From Propionivibrio sp. (GTDB taxonomy: Bacteria; Pseudomonadota; Gammaproteobacteria; Burkholderiales; Rhodocyclaceae): a stretch of DNA of 64,000 nt. Under the pieces are notes generated by a model that saw only the letters and a program-made list of their open reading frames with translations, was not told the origin of the DNA and did no database searches. How positions within the stretch are numbered: position 1 is the first letter of the stretch; the number at the start of each line of letters is the position of its first letter. This document shows, in pieces, positions 39,908 through 49,903 of the stretch. Location: the NCBI GenBank assembly GCA_029975435.1, contig JARKPC010000241.1:1-64000 (forward strand), in the 5' to 3' direction. The position numbers and the translations under genes were made by a program.

Positions 39908-42900
39908 AGCTGCAGTCGGTCAACCGCCTGGTCGTTTGCGCCTATGTCGCGCTGATGCTGCTCAACGTGGGCAGCTTTGCCGTCTTCGATGCCTTGCGCG
40001 ACGAACAACAGATTGCCATGCAGCGGCAGCAGCAGGCAGGCCGGCAGGCGGATATCCTCATCGACGGCTCGAAGCAGCTGACTGCCAGTGTTCGGGCGTT
40101 TGCCGCGACAGGCGATGCGCGCCATGAGAAGGAATACTGGAAGGAGGTCAGGGTGTCGCGTAGCCGTGACAAGGCCGAAGCCGAGTTGCGCAACATGGGT
40201 CTGCAATCTCAGGAGATTGCCCTGATTGAGACGGCCAAGCGCAATTCCGACCGACTGATCGAGGTCGAAGAGCAGGCTTTCGCGGAAGGACGGCGCGGAA
40301 ACCGCGCGCGCGCCGTCGAACTTGTCTTCGGCGAGGAATACAGCCGCGCCCTCGAGGGCATATATGCGCCGGTCGAACAGTTCCGGGATCTTCTGGCGAA
40401 GCGCCTGCAGGACGAGTCGGTGGTGGCGGGCGAACGGCTGCGGCTGGCCTGGCGAACCGGTCTCGGCCTGACGGCGTTCAACGTGCTGCTGACCATCGGC
40501 ATTCTTGGCGTTTTTTACCGGCGGCGCGTGTTTCGTCCTCTGGCGGAATTGAACGCGCAGATTCGTTCGTTCAACGATGAAAAGAATGCCAAGCCTCTGG
40601 GGTATCTCGACGATACGACCGAAATCGGAGAACTGGCACGCTCCTTTGCCGCCTATCGTCAGGCCGGCGCAGACATGGCTAACGAGCAATGGGTGAAGAC
40701 CCAGCAGGCGAGCGTGGCAGCGCATCTGCAGGCGGCCGGCAGTTTCAGCGAGCTGGCGCAGGATTTCCTCGCCAAGGTCGCGCCTCTGGTCGGTGCCGGG
40801 CACGGCGTTTTCTACATCTACGAAGAAGATCGCCGTCTGCTGCGCATGCTGGCCCACTACGCCTACAACGAACGCAAAAGCCTGGCGCAGACCTTCGGAC
40901 TGGGCGAAGGCCTGGTTGGCCAGTGTGCCCTGGAAATGGCCCCGATCGTCATCACCCGGCCGCCGCCCGACTATGTGCGCATCCGCGCCAGCCTTGGCGA
41001 GGCGGCACCCTGCGCCATCATGGTCTTGCCGGTGCTTAACGGCCAGCGTGTGCTGGCGGTCGTGGAACTGGCCTGTTTCAAACCGTTCGAGAAGCGCGAA
41101 CGCGATCTGCTGGAGGGGTTGATGCCGGTGGTCGGCATGAACCTGCAGATACTGGAACGCAATGTCAGGACGCAACGCCTGCTGGAAAAAACACAGCAGC
41201 AGGCCGAGCGCATGGAGGAGCAGGCGGCCCAGTTGCAGGAGCAAACCGTGGCGATCGAGGAACAGCGTAATTCGGTAGCCGCGCTGCTGGACGAGCAGAA
41301 TGCCATCTTCGAGTCGGTCTCCAGCGGCATCGCCGTGATGCGTGACCGCATCCTGCAGAAATGCAATGCCCAGCTCGGCAGGATCTTCGGACGTCAGCCG
41401 GAGAGCCTGATCGGGCAATCCACGCGTGACTGGTATGCCGACGAGCAGACGTCCTTCGACATGGGCAAGGTTTACGATCGACTCAGGCAAGGCGATTCGG
41501 TGCGTCACGAAGTGCAGATGCAGCGCGCGGACGGCACCAACTTCTGGTCGCGTCTGAGCGGGCGGGCAATCGACCCGAATGATCTTTCGCGCGGGGTGGT
41601 GTGGACCGTCGAGGACATCACCGACGAGCGCGCGACTGCCGATGCCATGAGCGAAGCGCGGCAGATCGCCGAGGATGCCGCGCGCACCAAGAGCGATTTC
41701 CTGGCCAACATGAGCCACGAAATCCGCACCCCGATGAATGCCATCATCGGTATGGCCCACCTGGCACTGAAGACCGGACTCAATCCGCGTCAGGCCGATT
41801 ACATCCGCAAGATCCAGCAGTCGGGCCAGCTTCTTCTGGGCATCATCAACGACATCCTGGACTTTTCGAAGATCGAGGCCGGCAAGCTGACGATCGAATC
41901 GACCGACTTCGAACTGGGCCGGGTGCTCGACAATGTGGCCGTGCTGATTGCCGAAAAAGCGTCGGCCAAGGGCCTGGAATTGATCAACGAAGTGGCGTCC
42001 GACGTGCCGGAAACCCTGGTGGGCGACCCGTTGCGCCTGGGGCAGATCCTGATCAACTATTGCAACAACGCCGTCAAATTCACCGAACGCGGGGAAGTCG
42101 CGATCAAGGTGGCCAAGACCGAGGAGACGTCGGAGGACATCGTCCTGCGCTTTGAGGTTCGGGATACCGGCATCGGGCTGGCGCCGGAGCAGAAAGAGAG
42201 GATGTTCCAGAGCTTCACCCAGGCCGATACCTCGACGACGCGAAAATACGGCGGCACCGGGCTGGGACTCGCTATCTCGAAGAATCTGGCCGAGCTGATG
42301 GGCGGGCACGTCGGGGTCGAGTCCGAGCTGGGCAAAGGTTCGACCTTCTGGTTTACGGTGCGGCTGCGCAAGAGCACGAGCCGCAAGCGCAAACTGGTCC
42401 CGCGGCCCGATCTGCGTGGCCGGCGAATGCTCGTGGTCGATGACAACGAACATGCCTGCACGGTGCTCACCGGCATGCTTGCCGGAATGAGCTTCGTGGT
42501 CGATGCCGTGAATAGCGGCCGGAGGGCTGTCGATGCCGTGCGCCTGGCGGCGGAAACCGGGCGTCCCTACGATGTGGTTTTCCTCGATTGGCAGATGCCG
42601 GAGATCGACGGTACGCAGGCCGGCCGGAACATCCTCGAACTCGGCCTGGTTCCTCCTCCGCGCCTGATCATGGTGACCGCGTACGGCCGCGAGGAAGTGA
42701 TTGCCGGCGCCCGCGCGGCGGGTTTCGATGACGTACTGATCAAGCCGGTCAATCCGTCGGTGTTGTTCGATGCTGCGGTGCGCGCGCTCGGGGCGCTGCC
42801 GGAAGAAATCGAAACCGCCACAGCCGAGGTGCCGGGGCGGGGCGTCGATGTCTCGGCGATTGCCGGTGCGCGGCTATTGCTTGCCGAGGACAACGAGATG

Positions 42901-43917
42901 AATCAGGAGGTCGCGGTAGAACTGCTTCGCGATGCCGGGTTTGCGGTCGACGTCGCGGAAAACGGGCAGGTTGCGCTGGATATGCTGCAACAGCACGCGG
43001 CCGACTACTATGCCGCAGTACTGATGGACATGCAGATGCCGGTGCTCGACGGTCTTTCCGCCACCAGCGAGATTCGCAAGCTGCCACGGCTTGCGGGACT
43101 GCCTGTGGTGGCCATGACGGCCAACGCCATGGAACAGGACCGGGAACGTTGCCTGGCCGCGGGCATGAATGACTACGTTGCCAAGCCCATCGATCCGGAC
43201 GAATTGTCCCGCGTGCTGCTCAAGTGGATCCGGCCGGGGGCGTTCCAGGCGGCGCGTTTGCCCGCGGAGACGTCGATGCCCTCGGCAGAGCAAGTTCGCG
43301 AACTGCCGCGTCACATCGACGGCCTGGATGCCGAGCTCGGCTTGCGCCACGCCAACGACAAGTATTCGCTGTATGTTTCCATGCTGCGCCGTTTCGTCGA
43401 GGGGCAGCGCTCGGTCATCGGCGAGATCGCCGTTGCGCTGGACAAGGACGACTGGCCGGCCGCGGAGCGGCTGGCGCATACTCTCAAGGGCAATGCGGGC
43501 AACATCGGTGCGACTTCATTGCCGGTCGAGGCTGCGGCGCTGGAGTCGGCGCTCAGGAACAGGCAGCCGCGCGAGGTGATCGAAAGTCTGCTGGCAGCGC
43601 CGGCGGCACAATTGGAGGCCCTGGTCACCTCAATAAACGCCTGGTTGCCGCCGGAATCGCCTTCCGCGGCGGGGGTGGAAACCGTCAGACAGGATTTCGA
43701 TGAGGTGGCGCTGAAAACCGAACTGGCGCGCTTTTCCCGCCTGCTGGCCGACGGCGATTCGGTCGCCACAGAGTTTTGGGATGAGCACGCGGAAATGTTC
43801 CGGTCGGCTTTTCCGGAGCGATGGCGTGCGATCGAACAGGCCGTTCGCCAGTTCGATTTCGAGGTTGCTCTCGAAGCGTTGAGGGCGGCGGCCTCTTCAC
43901 GTGGACTGGAGGTCTGA
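39904..43917 (+). CDS. Hybrid sensor histidine kinase with HAMP, GAF, PAS, two receivers and Hpt
   Basis: 1337-residue inner-membrane phosphorelay kinase. TM helices near 10-29 and 185-207 enclose a helical periplasmic domain; HAMP (208-262), GAF (275-420), coiled coil (420-460) and PAS (462-585) follow. HisKA '[14 protein letters not shown]' places the phospho-His at residue 605. HATPase has N-box '[11 protein letters not shown]' and G-boxes 'DTGIGL' and '[10 protein letters not shown]'. REC1 phospho-Asp is D895 ('VFLDWQMP') and REC2 is D1042 ('VLMDMQMP'). Hpt His is H1192 ('[11 protein letters not shown]'). The start at 39904 overlaps the previous gene; the track start is inside it. The layout resembles RpfC with an added cytosolic sensor stack. 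Confidence 0.93.
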   Translation: MKLQSVNRLVVCAYVALMLLNVGSFAVFDALRDEQQIAMQRQQQAGRQADILIDGSKQLTASVRAFAATGDARHEKEYWKEVRVSRSRDKAEAELRNMGLQSQEIALIETAKRNSDRLIEVEEQAFAEGRRGNRARAVELVFGEEYSRALEGIYAPVEQFRDLLAKRLQDESVVAGERLRLAWRTGLGLTAFNVLLTIGILGVFYRRRVFRPLAELNAQIRSFNDEKNAKPLGYLDDTTEIGELARSFAAYRQAGADMANEQWVKTQQASVAAHLQAAGSFSELAQDFLAKVAPLVGAGHGVFYIYEEDRRLLRMLAHYAYNERKSLAQTFGLGEGLVGQCALEMAPIVITRPPPDYVRIRASLGEAAPCAIMVLPVLNGQRVLAVVELACFKPFEKRERDLLEGLMPVVGMNLQILERNVRTQRLLEKTQQQAERMEEQAAQLQEQTVAIEEQRNSVAALLDEQNAIFESVSSGIAVMRDRILQKCNAQLGRIFGRQPESLIGQSTRDWYADEQTSFDMGKVYDRLRQGDSVRHEVQMQRADGTNFWSRLSGRAIDPNDLSRGVVWTVEDITDERATADAMSEARQIAEDAARTKSDFLANMSHEIRTPMNAIIGMAHLALKTGLNPRQADYIRKIQQSGQLLLGIINDILDFSKIEAGKLTIESTDFELGRVLDNVAVLIAEKASAKGLELINEVASDVPETLVGDPLRLGQILINYCNNAVKFTERGEVAIKVAKTEETSEDIVLRFEVRDTGIGLAPEQKERMFQSFTQADTSTTRKYGGTGLGLAISKNLAELMGGHVGVESELGKGSTFWFTVRLRKSTSRKRKLVPRPDLRGRRMLVVDDNEHACTVLTGMLAGMSFVVDAVNSGRRAVDAVRLAAETGRPYDVVFLDWQMPEIDGTQAGRNILELGLVPPPRLIMVTAYGREEVIAGARAAGFDDVLIKPVNPSVLFDAAVRALGALPEEIETATAEVPGRGVDVSAIAGARLLLAEDNEMNQEVAVELLRDAGFAVDVAENGQVALDMLQQHAADYYAAVLMDMQMPVLDGLSATSEIRKLPRLAGLPVVAMTANAMEQDRERCLAAGMNDYVAKPIDPDELSRVLLKWIRPGAFQAARLPAETSMPSAEQVRELPRHIDGLDAELGLRHANDKYSLYVSMLRRFVEGQRSVIGEIAVALDKDDWPAAERLAHTLKGNAGNIGATSLPVEAAALESALRNRQPREVIESLLAAPAAQLEALVTSINAWLPPESPSAAGVETVRQDFDEVALKTELARFSRLLADGDSVATEFWDEHAEMFRSAFPERWRAIEQAVRQFDFEVALEALRAAASSRGLEV

Positions 43918-43919
43918 AC

Positions 43920-45872
43920 ATGCGATTCCTGTTCGAGTGGCTCCTCCGTCTTACCCGCCTCCGCGAATCCTATCTTCTGGCATTGCTGGTGGCTTCCATC
44001 CTGGGGCTTGCCGTCAGCGAGATATATCACTGGAGCATGGAGGAGGATTACCGCCAACGGTTCAATGACCAGGCCTGGTTTGCGGCCAGCAATCTTGAAA
44101 CCGAGACCATGCATGGCCTGGCCATGGGGTCGGCCCTTCTGCTCGGGCTCAACGAGTCGGAATTGAAGGACGTCGCGCTGGGCAAGCGCAGCCAGGACGA
44201 CCCTGATGCTCTGCGCCGCTTGCGCGCGCTGCGTCTGCTGCTCAACGCCGACGGGGTTTTCGTTTTCAACAACCTAGGCGACGTGGTGGCACACGAAACG
44301 CCATACACCTCGATGACCGGAACCAATGTCTCCTATCGCCTCTACTGGGACCAGGCGATCCGGGGCAACCTGATCGTCTACCCGGCTGTCGCGACGCAGA
44401 CGGTCGACCGCAAGCTGTTCATTGCCGCCCCGGTTCGTGCCGGCACCACGCCAGTGAGCGAGCTTATTGGTGCGGTGGTCGTGGAGACTCCTGCCGACTA
44501 TCTCGATTACCAGATCGGCGTGGGCGGGCACCCGGCGCTTTTGATGTCGCCGGACGGCGTGGTGTTCGCCGCCACGGACGCGAAATGGTTGTTCCGGCTG
44601 GCCCAACCGCTGGACGCGGACCGCCTGGATACGCTGCGTCGACTGCGCCAGTTCGGCGCCGCGATTCCCAGCGCATTGCCGCCGGAGATGCTGCCGTTCG
44701 ATCTGAGCCGTAATGTCGTCGAGTTCGGCGGCGAGCGCTACGCCAGGGCCATGGCGCCGGTGCGCTGGAACGATCCGTCCGGCGACTGGGCCGTGGTGGT
44801 CTTCGGCGACCTGCGGGCTGCCGTATCGCTGAGACAGCGCGCCATCGTCGGAGCGGTGGTCGCCCTGATGGCCCTGGCGTTGATGGAACTGTTCCGGCGG
44901 GCCATTCACTACGAGGCGGCGCGTCGCGATGCCGTGGCCAAAGCCGAGACCGTGGCGGAGGAACTGGCGGCGGCGGCACGCCAGAAACTGCAACTGTCCG
45001 AGATTACCATCGGCTTGCAGCAGGCACGCGATCCGGCCGCCCTGGCTGCGCTGTTTTTCCGGCAACTGGCGGGGCTGGTGCCGCTACATCAGGGCACCCT
45101 TTACTTCATCGATAGCGTAGGCGATGACCGGCGTACTCTGTGTCTGGCAGGAAGCTACGGAACCGGGGAGGTTCCCGATAGGGTTGGCATTGATGATGGC
45201 CTGCTTGGACAGTGTGCCCGGAACGGCCAAACACTCGTTTTTTCAAACGTTCCTCCGGGTTTCTGGCGAGTGTCGTCCGGCCTCGGGGACGCCGCGCCCG
45301 GCAGTCTGATGCTGTTTCCCCTCAAGAGCAACCAGGTGCTGATCGGTGTGCTCGAGATCGCTTCGCTGGATAAGCAGTTTGACGTCGGCCGGCCGCTTGT
45401 CGAGGGCTTGCTGCCAGTATTGAGCATGAACTTGGAAATACTCCTGGCTGAGCGGCTTTCCGCCCACAAGTCGGTCGAAGCCTTTACCAAGGCCGAGGAA
45501 TACAAAGCCTTGCAGCAAAGCGGCAAGGAAATCGAAAACTGGTATCACAGCGTCATTGACGGAGCCCCCGACGGGCTCCTGGTAATCGACATCGCGGGGC
45601 GGGTGTTGCTTTCCAATCCGGCCGCCAACTCGCTCTTCGGTTACGCCGATGAAGAGATGCTCGCGCTGGGCGTGGCCGATCTGATTCCGGAGATGCGTCA
45701 ACTCGAATGCCTTCCGGAGGAAACCACGGGGTGCTGGCGATCCGGCGTGAAGGGCAAGCATCGCGATGGAACCGACCTGGAGCTTGCTATCGCGCAGGCC
45801 CGGCTGCCGGCCACTGCCTTGCACGGGGATTGCGCTTGCGTGATGGTCAGATCCTGCGTCGCACTTTTATGA
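43920..45872 (+). CDS. Membrane sensor protein with Cache, GAF and PAS domains, no kinase domain
   Basis: 650 residues. TM helices near 17-36 and 306-328 bound a periplasmic Cache-like domain ('GTNVSYRLYWDQAIRGN', 'GVVFAATDAKWLF'). A short coiled coil leads into GAF (358-506) with '[19 protein letters not shown]' and 'EGLLPVLSMNLEILLAERL', strikingly like the GAFs of the two preceding genes. PAS begins near 540 ('VIDGAPDGLLVIDIAGRVLL'). The protein stops right after the PAS core with 'VMVRSCVALL', where homologous PAS domains continue into a kinase. The start at 43920 is two bases after the hybrid kinase stop and has GGAGG upstream. Either an accessory sensor or a truncated kinase. Confidence 0.82.
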   Translation: MRFLFEWLLRLTRLRESYLLALLVASILGLAVSEIYHWSMEEDYRQRFNDQAWFAASNLETETMHGLAMGSALLLGLNESELKDVALGKRSQDDPDALRRLRALRLLLNADGVFVFNNLGDVVAHETPYTSMTGTNVSYRLYWDQAIRGNLIVYPAVATQTVDRKLFIAAPVRAGTTPVSELIGAVVVETPADYLDYQIGVGGHPALLMSPDGVVFAATDAKWLFRLAQPLDADRLDTLRRLRQFGAAIPSALPPEMLPFDLSRNVVEFGGERYARAMAPVRWNDPSGDWAVVVFGDLRAAVSLRQRAIVGAVVALMALALMELFRRAIHYEAARRDAVAKAETVAEELAAAARQKLQLSEITIGLQQARDPAALAALFFRQLAGLVPLHQGTLYFIDSVGDDRRTLCLAGSYGTGEVPDRVGIDDGLLGQCARNGQTLVFSNVPPGFWRVSSGLGDAAPGSLMLFPLKSNQVLIGVLEIASLDKQFDVGRPLVEGLLPVLSMNLEILLAERLSAHKSVEAFTKAEEYKALQQSGKEIENWYHSVIDGAPDGLLVIDIAGRVLLSNPAANSLFGYADEEMLALGVADLIPEMRQLECLPEETTGCWRSGVKGKHRDGTDLELAIAQARLPATALHGDCACVMVRSCVALL

Positions 45873-45902
45873 TGACGATTTGATTTTTTCTGGATAAAAG
45901 CG

Positions 45903-47045
45903 ATGGAACTTCATGCCGATGTTGCAGAAAAGCCAGTGGCGCCTACGGTGCTCGTGGTCGATGACACCCCGGACAATTTGTCGCTGATGAGTGAACTGCT
46001 GCGCGACCTGTACCGCGTCAAGGTGGCGAACAGTGGCGAGCGGGCATTGAAGATCGCCCAGGCTGATCCGCGCCCTGACCTGATTCTGCTCGACATCATG
46101 ATGCCGGGAATGGATGGCTACGAGGTCTGCCGCCGTCTCAAGCAGGATACGACGACCCGCGACATCCCGGTGATCTTCCTGACCGCGCTGGCTGAGATGG
46201 AGGACGAGAGGAAGGGGCTGGAAATGGGGGCGGTGGACTACATCACCAAGCCGATCAGCCCGCCGATCGTCCTGGCTCGCGTCAAGAACCACCTAGCGCT
46301 GAAAGCCAGCGCCGATTTCCTGCGTGACAAGGCGCAATACCTCGAAGGCGAGGTCGCCAAACGCACCAAGGAAATCATGGCTATCCAGGATGTGACCATC
46401 CTGGCCATGGCGTCGCTGGCCGAGACGCGCGATTCGGATACGGGCAGCCATATCCGGCGCACGCAGTTCTACGTCAAGGCGCTGGCGGAAGAAATGCGCA
46501 ACAATCCGAAATACGCCGCACTGCTCGATGACCACTACATTGCCATGCTGTTCAAGTCGGCCCCGTTGCACGATATCGGCAAGGTGGGGATTCCCGACCG
46601 TATTCTTCTCAAGCATGGGCGCCTGGATGCCGAGGAATTCGGCATCATGAAGATGCACGCCGCCCTCGGGCGCAATGCCATCCAGTCGGCCGAAAACCAA
46701 CTCGGCATGAAGGTCGAGTTTCTGACGATGGCCAAGGAGATTGCCTACTGCCACCAGGAAAAGTGGGACGGCTCCGGTTATCCGCAGGGTCTGTCCGGGG
46801 AGGCCATTCCACTGTCGGCCAGATTGATGGCGCTGGCGGACGTCTACGACGCGCTGATCTGCCGGCGCGTCTACAAGGAACCGATGAGCCACGAGGAGGC
46901 CGCGAAAATCATCCTCGAGGGCAAGGGGCGCCACTTCGATCCGGATGTCGTCGACGCCTTCCTTGCTCGGCAGGAAGAATTCCAGGACATTGCCCGGCGC
47001 TTCGCCGATGCCGGGGGACCGCACGCGGTAGAATCCCCCGCTTGA
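45903..47045 (+). CDS. Response regulator with HD-GYP phosphodiesterase domain (RpfG-like)
   Basis: 380 residues. REC domain (about 15-135) has the acidic pocket in 'VLVVDDTPDN' and phospho-Asp in 'LILLDIMMPGMDG'. The C-terminal HD-GYP domain contains 'SAPLHDIGKVGIPDRILLKHGRL' (HD) and 'HQEKWDGSGYPQGL' (GYP), with 'LMALADVYDALICRR'. This family hydrolyses cyclic-di-GMP to pGpG/GMP. It follows the sensor genes on the same strand and is the natural phosphate acceptor for the Hpt of the hybrid kinase, like RpfG with RpfC. No rpfF (signal synthase) gene is nearby. Confidence 0.94.
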   Translation: MELHADVAEKPVAPTVLVVDDTPDNLSLMSELLRDLYRVKVANSGERALKIAQADPRPDLILLDIMMPGMDGYEVCRRLKQDTTTRDIPVIFLTALAEMEDERKGLEMGAVDYITKPISPPIVLARVKNHLALKASADFLRDKAQYLEGEVAKRTKEIMAIQDVTILAMASLAETRDSDTGSHIRRTQFYVKALAEEMRNNPKYAALLDDHYIAMLFKSAPLHDIGKVGIPDRILLKHGRLDAEEFGIMKMHAALGRNAIQSAENQLGMKVEFLTMAKEIAYCHQEKWDGSGYPQGLSGEAIPLSARLMALADVYDALICRRVYKEPMSHEEAAKIILEGKGRHFDPDVVDAFLARQEEFQDIARRFADAGGPHAVESPA

Positions 47046-47064
47046 GCCTTTCTTTCGGACGATC

Positions 47065-48090
47065 ATGACCCATTCATTGCACGACTTCATTCGCCGCCTG
47101 CCCAAGGCGGAACTGCACCTGCACATCGAAGGTTCGCTCGAGCCCGAGATGATGTTTGCGCTTGCCCAGCGCAACGGAGTCTCGCTTCCCTACGCCTCGG
47201 TGGGCGAGCTTCGCGCTGCGTACAACTTCACTGATCTGCAGTCCTTCCTCGATCTGTACTACGCCGGTGCCGCCGTGCTTCAGACCGAGCAGGATTTCCA
47301 TGACCTGACGATGGCGTACGTGCGGCGCGCACTCGCCGACAACGTGCGGCACGCCGAACTTTTCTTCGATCCGCAGACGCATACCGTGCGGGGCGTTCCC
47401 ATGGCCACCGTGTTTGCCGGTATCGCCGGTGCCTTGCGGCAGGCGCGTGCGGAGCAAGGTTTTTCCAGCCGCATGATCCTCTGTTTCCTGCGTCACCTGT
47501 CCGAGGACGATGCCTTCGCCACCCTCGAAGCGGCGTTGCCGCTGCGCGCCGAGTACGCTGACCTGTGGATCGGCGTCGGGCTGGATTCCGGAGAAGTCGG
47601 CAATCCGCCGGAGAAATTCGCCAGGGTGTTCGCCCGTGCGCGCGAACTGGGATTCCGCGTCGTGGCGCATGCCGGGGAGGAGGGGCCGCCAGCCTACGTG
47701 CATGGTGCGCTGGATGTCCTGCAGGTGGAGCGCATCGACCATGGCGTGCGTTCCGAGGAGGATCCTGCGCTGATGCAGCGGCTGGCGCAAAGCGGCATGC
47801 CTCTGACGGTGTGCCCGCTATCCAACCTGAAGCTTTGCGTGGTGAAGGATCTGCGCGAGCACAATCTGGCGCGCCTGTTGCGGGCGGGCCTGTGCGTGAC
47901 GATCAATTCCGACGATCCAGCGTATTTCGGCGGCTACATGAACGCCAATTTCCTGGCGACTGCCGATGCGCTGGAACTCTCCCGTGAGGAGTTGGTAGAG
48001 CTTGCACGGAACGGCTTCACGGCGGCTTTCGTGACGGAGGAAGAAAGGCGCCCGTGGCTGGACGAATTGCAGGCTGTGGCGGCGGAATGA
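47065..48090 (+). CDS. Adenine deaminase-type member of the adenosine/adenine deaminase family
   Basis: 341-residue zinc hydrolase with 'KAELHLHIEGSLEPEMMFALAQRN', catalytic 'HAGEEGPP' and 'NSDDPAYFGGYMNANF'. Two features, EPExxFxLAxRN near the N-terminus and SDDPAYFGGY at the C-terminus, are those of adenine deaminases (yeast Aah1-like; Pseudomonas homologues shown to act on adenine) rather than true adenosine deaminases, which carry a different segment after the DDP. It should convert adenine to hypoxanthine plus ammonia in the cytosol. It is often annotated add. A sirtuin gene begins seven bases later. Confidence 0.85.
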   Translation: MTHSLHDFIRRLPKAELHLHIEGSLEPEMMFALAQRNGVSLPYASVGELRAAYNFTDLQSFLDLYYAGAAVLQTEQDFHDLTMAYVRRALADNVRHAELFFDPQTHTVRGVPMATVFAGIAGALRQARAEQGFSSRMILCFLRHLSEDDAFATLEAALPLRAEYADLWIGVGLDSGEVGNPPEKFARVFARARELGFRVVAHAGEEGPPAYVHGALDVLQVERIDHGVRSEEDPALMQRLAQSGMPLTVCPLSNLKLCVVKDLREHNLARLLRAGLCVTINSDDPAYFGGYMNANFLATADALELSREELVELARNGFTAAFVTEEERRPWLDELQAVAAE

Positions 48091-48097
48091 CCGCACG

Positions 48098-48931
48098 ATG
48101 AGTCTTGCGCGGGATTATCGGCGCTGCGCCGAACTGATCGCTCAGGCGGACGGTTTGCTGGTCACCGCGGGCGCCGGCATGGGCGTCGATTCCGGGTTGC
48201 CGGATTATCGCGGTCCGCAAGGGTTCTGGCGGGCCTATCCGGCGCTCGGGCGGGCGCGCATCGCCTTTGAGCGCATTGCCAATCCGGCGGCATTCGAGAG
48301 CGATCCGGGGCTGGCCTGGGGGTTTTACGGGCATCGCCTGAATCTCTACCGGGCCACGGTGCCGCACGACGGTTTCCACATCCTGCGCCGGATCGGCGAA
48401 CGTCTGGCGGAAGGCTGCTTCGTGTTCACCAGCAACGTCGACGGGCATTTCGCCAGGGCCGGGTTCGACGGAAACCGCATCGCCGAATGCCACGGTTCGA
48501 TCCACCACCTGCAGTGCCTGGATGGATGCAGCGGCGAAATCTGGCCGGCGGATGATTTTCATCCGCAGATTGACGAGGAAAATTGCCGGCTTGTGTCGGA
48601 CTTTCCTCGCTGTCCGCATTGCGGCGGTATTGCCCGGCCGAATATCCTGATGTTCGGCGACTGGGGCTGGCTGGGAGCTCGTAGCGAAGCGCAGCACCGG
48701 CGCTTGCAGAACTGGCTGCACAAGGTCGAACGCCTGCTGGTAATCGAGACCGGCGCGGGCACCAACATCCCGACCGTGCGCCTGACGAGCGAATCGGCTG
48801 GCGGCTGGTTGATCCGCATCAATCCGGACGAGCCGGGTCTGGGAAGCGCGGAAGGAGTGTCCCTCCCGTGCGGTGGACTCGAAGCTCTGCGCTCGATCGA
48901 AGCGGCCTGGCAGGAAATCAGCGGCGAATGA
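48098..48931 (+). CDS. Sir2 family NAD-dependent deacylase, divergent subtype
   Basis: 277 residues with Rossmann-fold sirtuin motifs, each variant: 'TAGAGMGVDSGLPDYRG' (normally GAGxSxxSGIPDFR), 'TSNVDGHFARAGF' (normally TQNIDxLH) and 'ECHGSIHHLQC' with the catalytic His. A zinc-binding set is seen in CLDGC and CPHCGG. Target type (deacetylase, other deacylase or ADP-ribosyltransferase) cannot be read from this. It follows the deaminase and precedes an EamA transporter and a second, canonical sirtuin. Its ATG overlaps nothing; no strong ribosome site is seen. Confidence 0.87.
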   Translation: MSLARDYRRCAELIAQADGLLVTAGAGMGVDSGLPDYRGPQGFWRAYPALGRARIAFERIANPAAFESDPGLAWGFYGHRLNLYRATVPHDGFHILRRIGERLAEGCFVFTSNVDGHFARAGFDGNRIAECHGSIHHLQCLDGCSGEIWPADDFHPQIDEENCRLVSDFPRCPHCGGIARPNILMFGDWGWLGARSEAQHRRLQNWLHKVERLLVIETGAGTNIPTVRLTSESAGGWLIRINPDEPGLGSAEGVSLPCGGLEALRSIEAAWQEISGE

Positions 48932-49000
48932 CACATCAGCGGCCAATGATGACCGAAGCGACAGGCGTCTCGCGTCCCGCAGGAGGGAGTGAGTAAGGCC

Positions 49001-49900
49001 ATGCACGCTGCGCTTCCCCTTTCCCATTTCTTCCTCGCCCTGGCGGTGGTGACCATCTGGGGAACCAACTTCGTCGTCATCAAGTTTGCCCTTGGCGGGT
49101 TGCCTCCTTTGTTGTTTGCCGCGTTGCGCTTCAGCCTGGCGCTCATTCCGGCCATGTTCTTCCTGCCGCGTCCGGCCGTAAAGTGGTGGAATCTGGCGCT
49201 GTACGGAATATTCATCGGCGTGGGCCAGTTCGGGCTGCTGTACATCGCCATGAACGGCCACATCTCCCCGGGCATCGCTTCGCTCGTCATTCAGACGCAG
49301 GTGTTCTTCACCATCGGGCTGTCGATGAAACTGGATCGGGAACGTGTGCGGCCGTTCCAGTGGCTGGCGCTGCTGCTGGCGACGGTGGGCGTGGCGAACA
49401 TCCTGATGCACACCGACGGAACCACCACCCCGCTGGGCTTGGCCTTGGTCCTGATGGCCTCGTTCTCTTGGGCGGGCGGGAATATGGCCGCCAAGCACGG
49501 GCGCCCGGAGAGCATGCTGGCCTACGTGGTCTGGTCCAGCGCCTTTGCCATTCCGCCGCTATTTGCCCTGTCGCTGGCGGTCGAAGGATGGGAAGCCGCC
49601 CTGGCGGGAATTCGCCAGTCCGACGCGCTGACATGGGCGGCCGTCGCCTGGCAATCCTGGGGCAACACGCTGTTCGGCTATGTCGCCTGGGGCTGGTTGC
49701 TGGCGCGCCATCCGGCGGCAACCATTACGCCGATGGCCTTGCTGGTGCCCGTGTTCGGGATGGGAGCCTCAGCCCTGCTGCTGGGGGAGGCTTTGCCCGC
49801 GTGGAAACTTGTCTCCGCCGCACTGGTCATGACGGGGCTGGCCATGAACCTGCTCTGGCCGCGCTTGCATGCCGGGCTCGCGAGAATCTCCAAGGGGTGA
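49001..49900 (+). CDS. EamA/DMT-superfamily inner-membrane transporter
   Basis: 299 residues, ten hydrophobic helices in two EamA repeats: 'FFLALAVVTIWGTNFVVIK' opens the first and 'GLALVLMASFSWAGGNMAAK' the second. 'PLLFAALRFSLALIPA' and 'TPMALLVPVFGMGASALLLGE' are family-typical. The track start (GTG at 48989) is one base from AGGAGGGA, so the ATG at 49001 is preferred. Relatives export amino acids or metabolites. It lies between two sirtuin genes and four bases before the second; substrate unknown. Confidence 0.85.
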   Translation: MHAALPLSHFFLALAVVTIWGTNFVVIKFALGGLPPLLFAALRFSLALIPAMFFLPRPAVKWWNLALYGIFIGVGQFGLLYIAMNGHISPGIASLVIQTQVFFTIGLSMKLDRERVRPFQWLALLLATVGVANILMHTDGTTTPLGLALVLMASFSWAGGNMAAKHGRPESMLAYVVWSSAFAIPPLFALSLAVEGWEAALAGIRQSDALTWAAVAWQSWGNTLFGYVAWGWLLARHPAATITPMALLVPVFGMGASALLLGEALPAWKLVSAALVMTGLAMNLLWPRLHAGLARISKG

Positions 49901-49903
49901 GTC

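Noticed and set aside
39643-42453. 936-residue minus-strand ORF opposite the sensor genes
   Set aside because: Frame mirrors the coding frame of the hybrid kinase and ends within the first sensor; low-complexity composition and no motif.
47065-48090. True adenosine deaminase
   Set aside because: The EPExxFxLAxRN and SDDPAYFGGY segments match the adenine deaminase branch; adenosine deaminases differ after the DDP motif.
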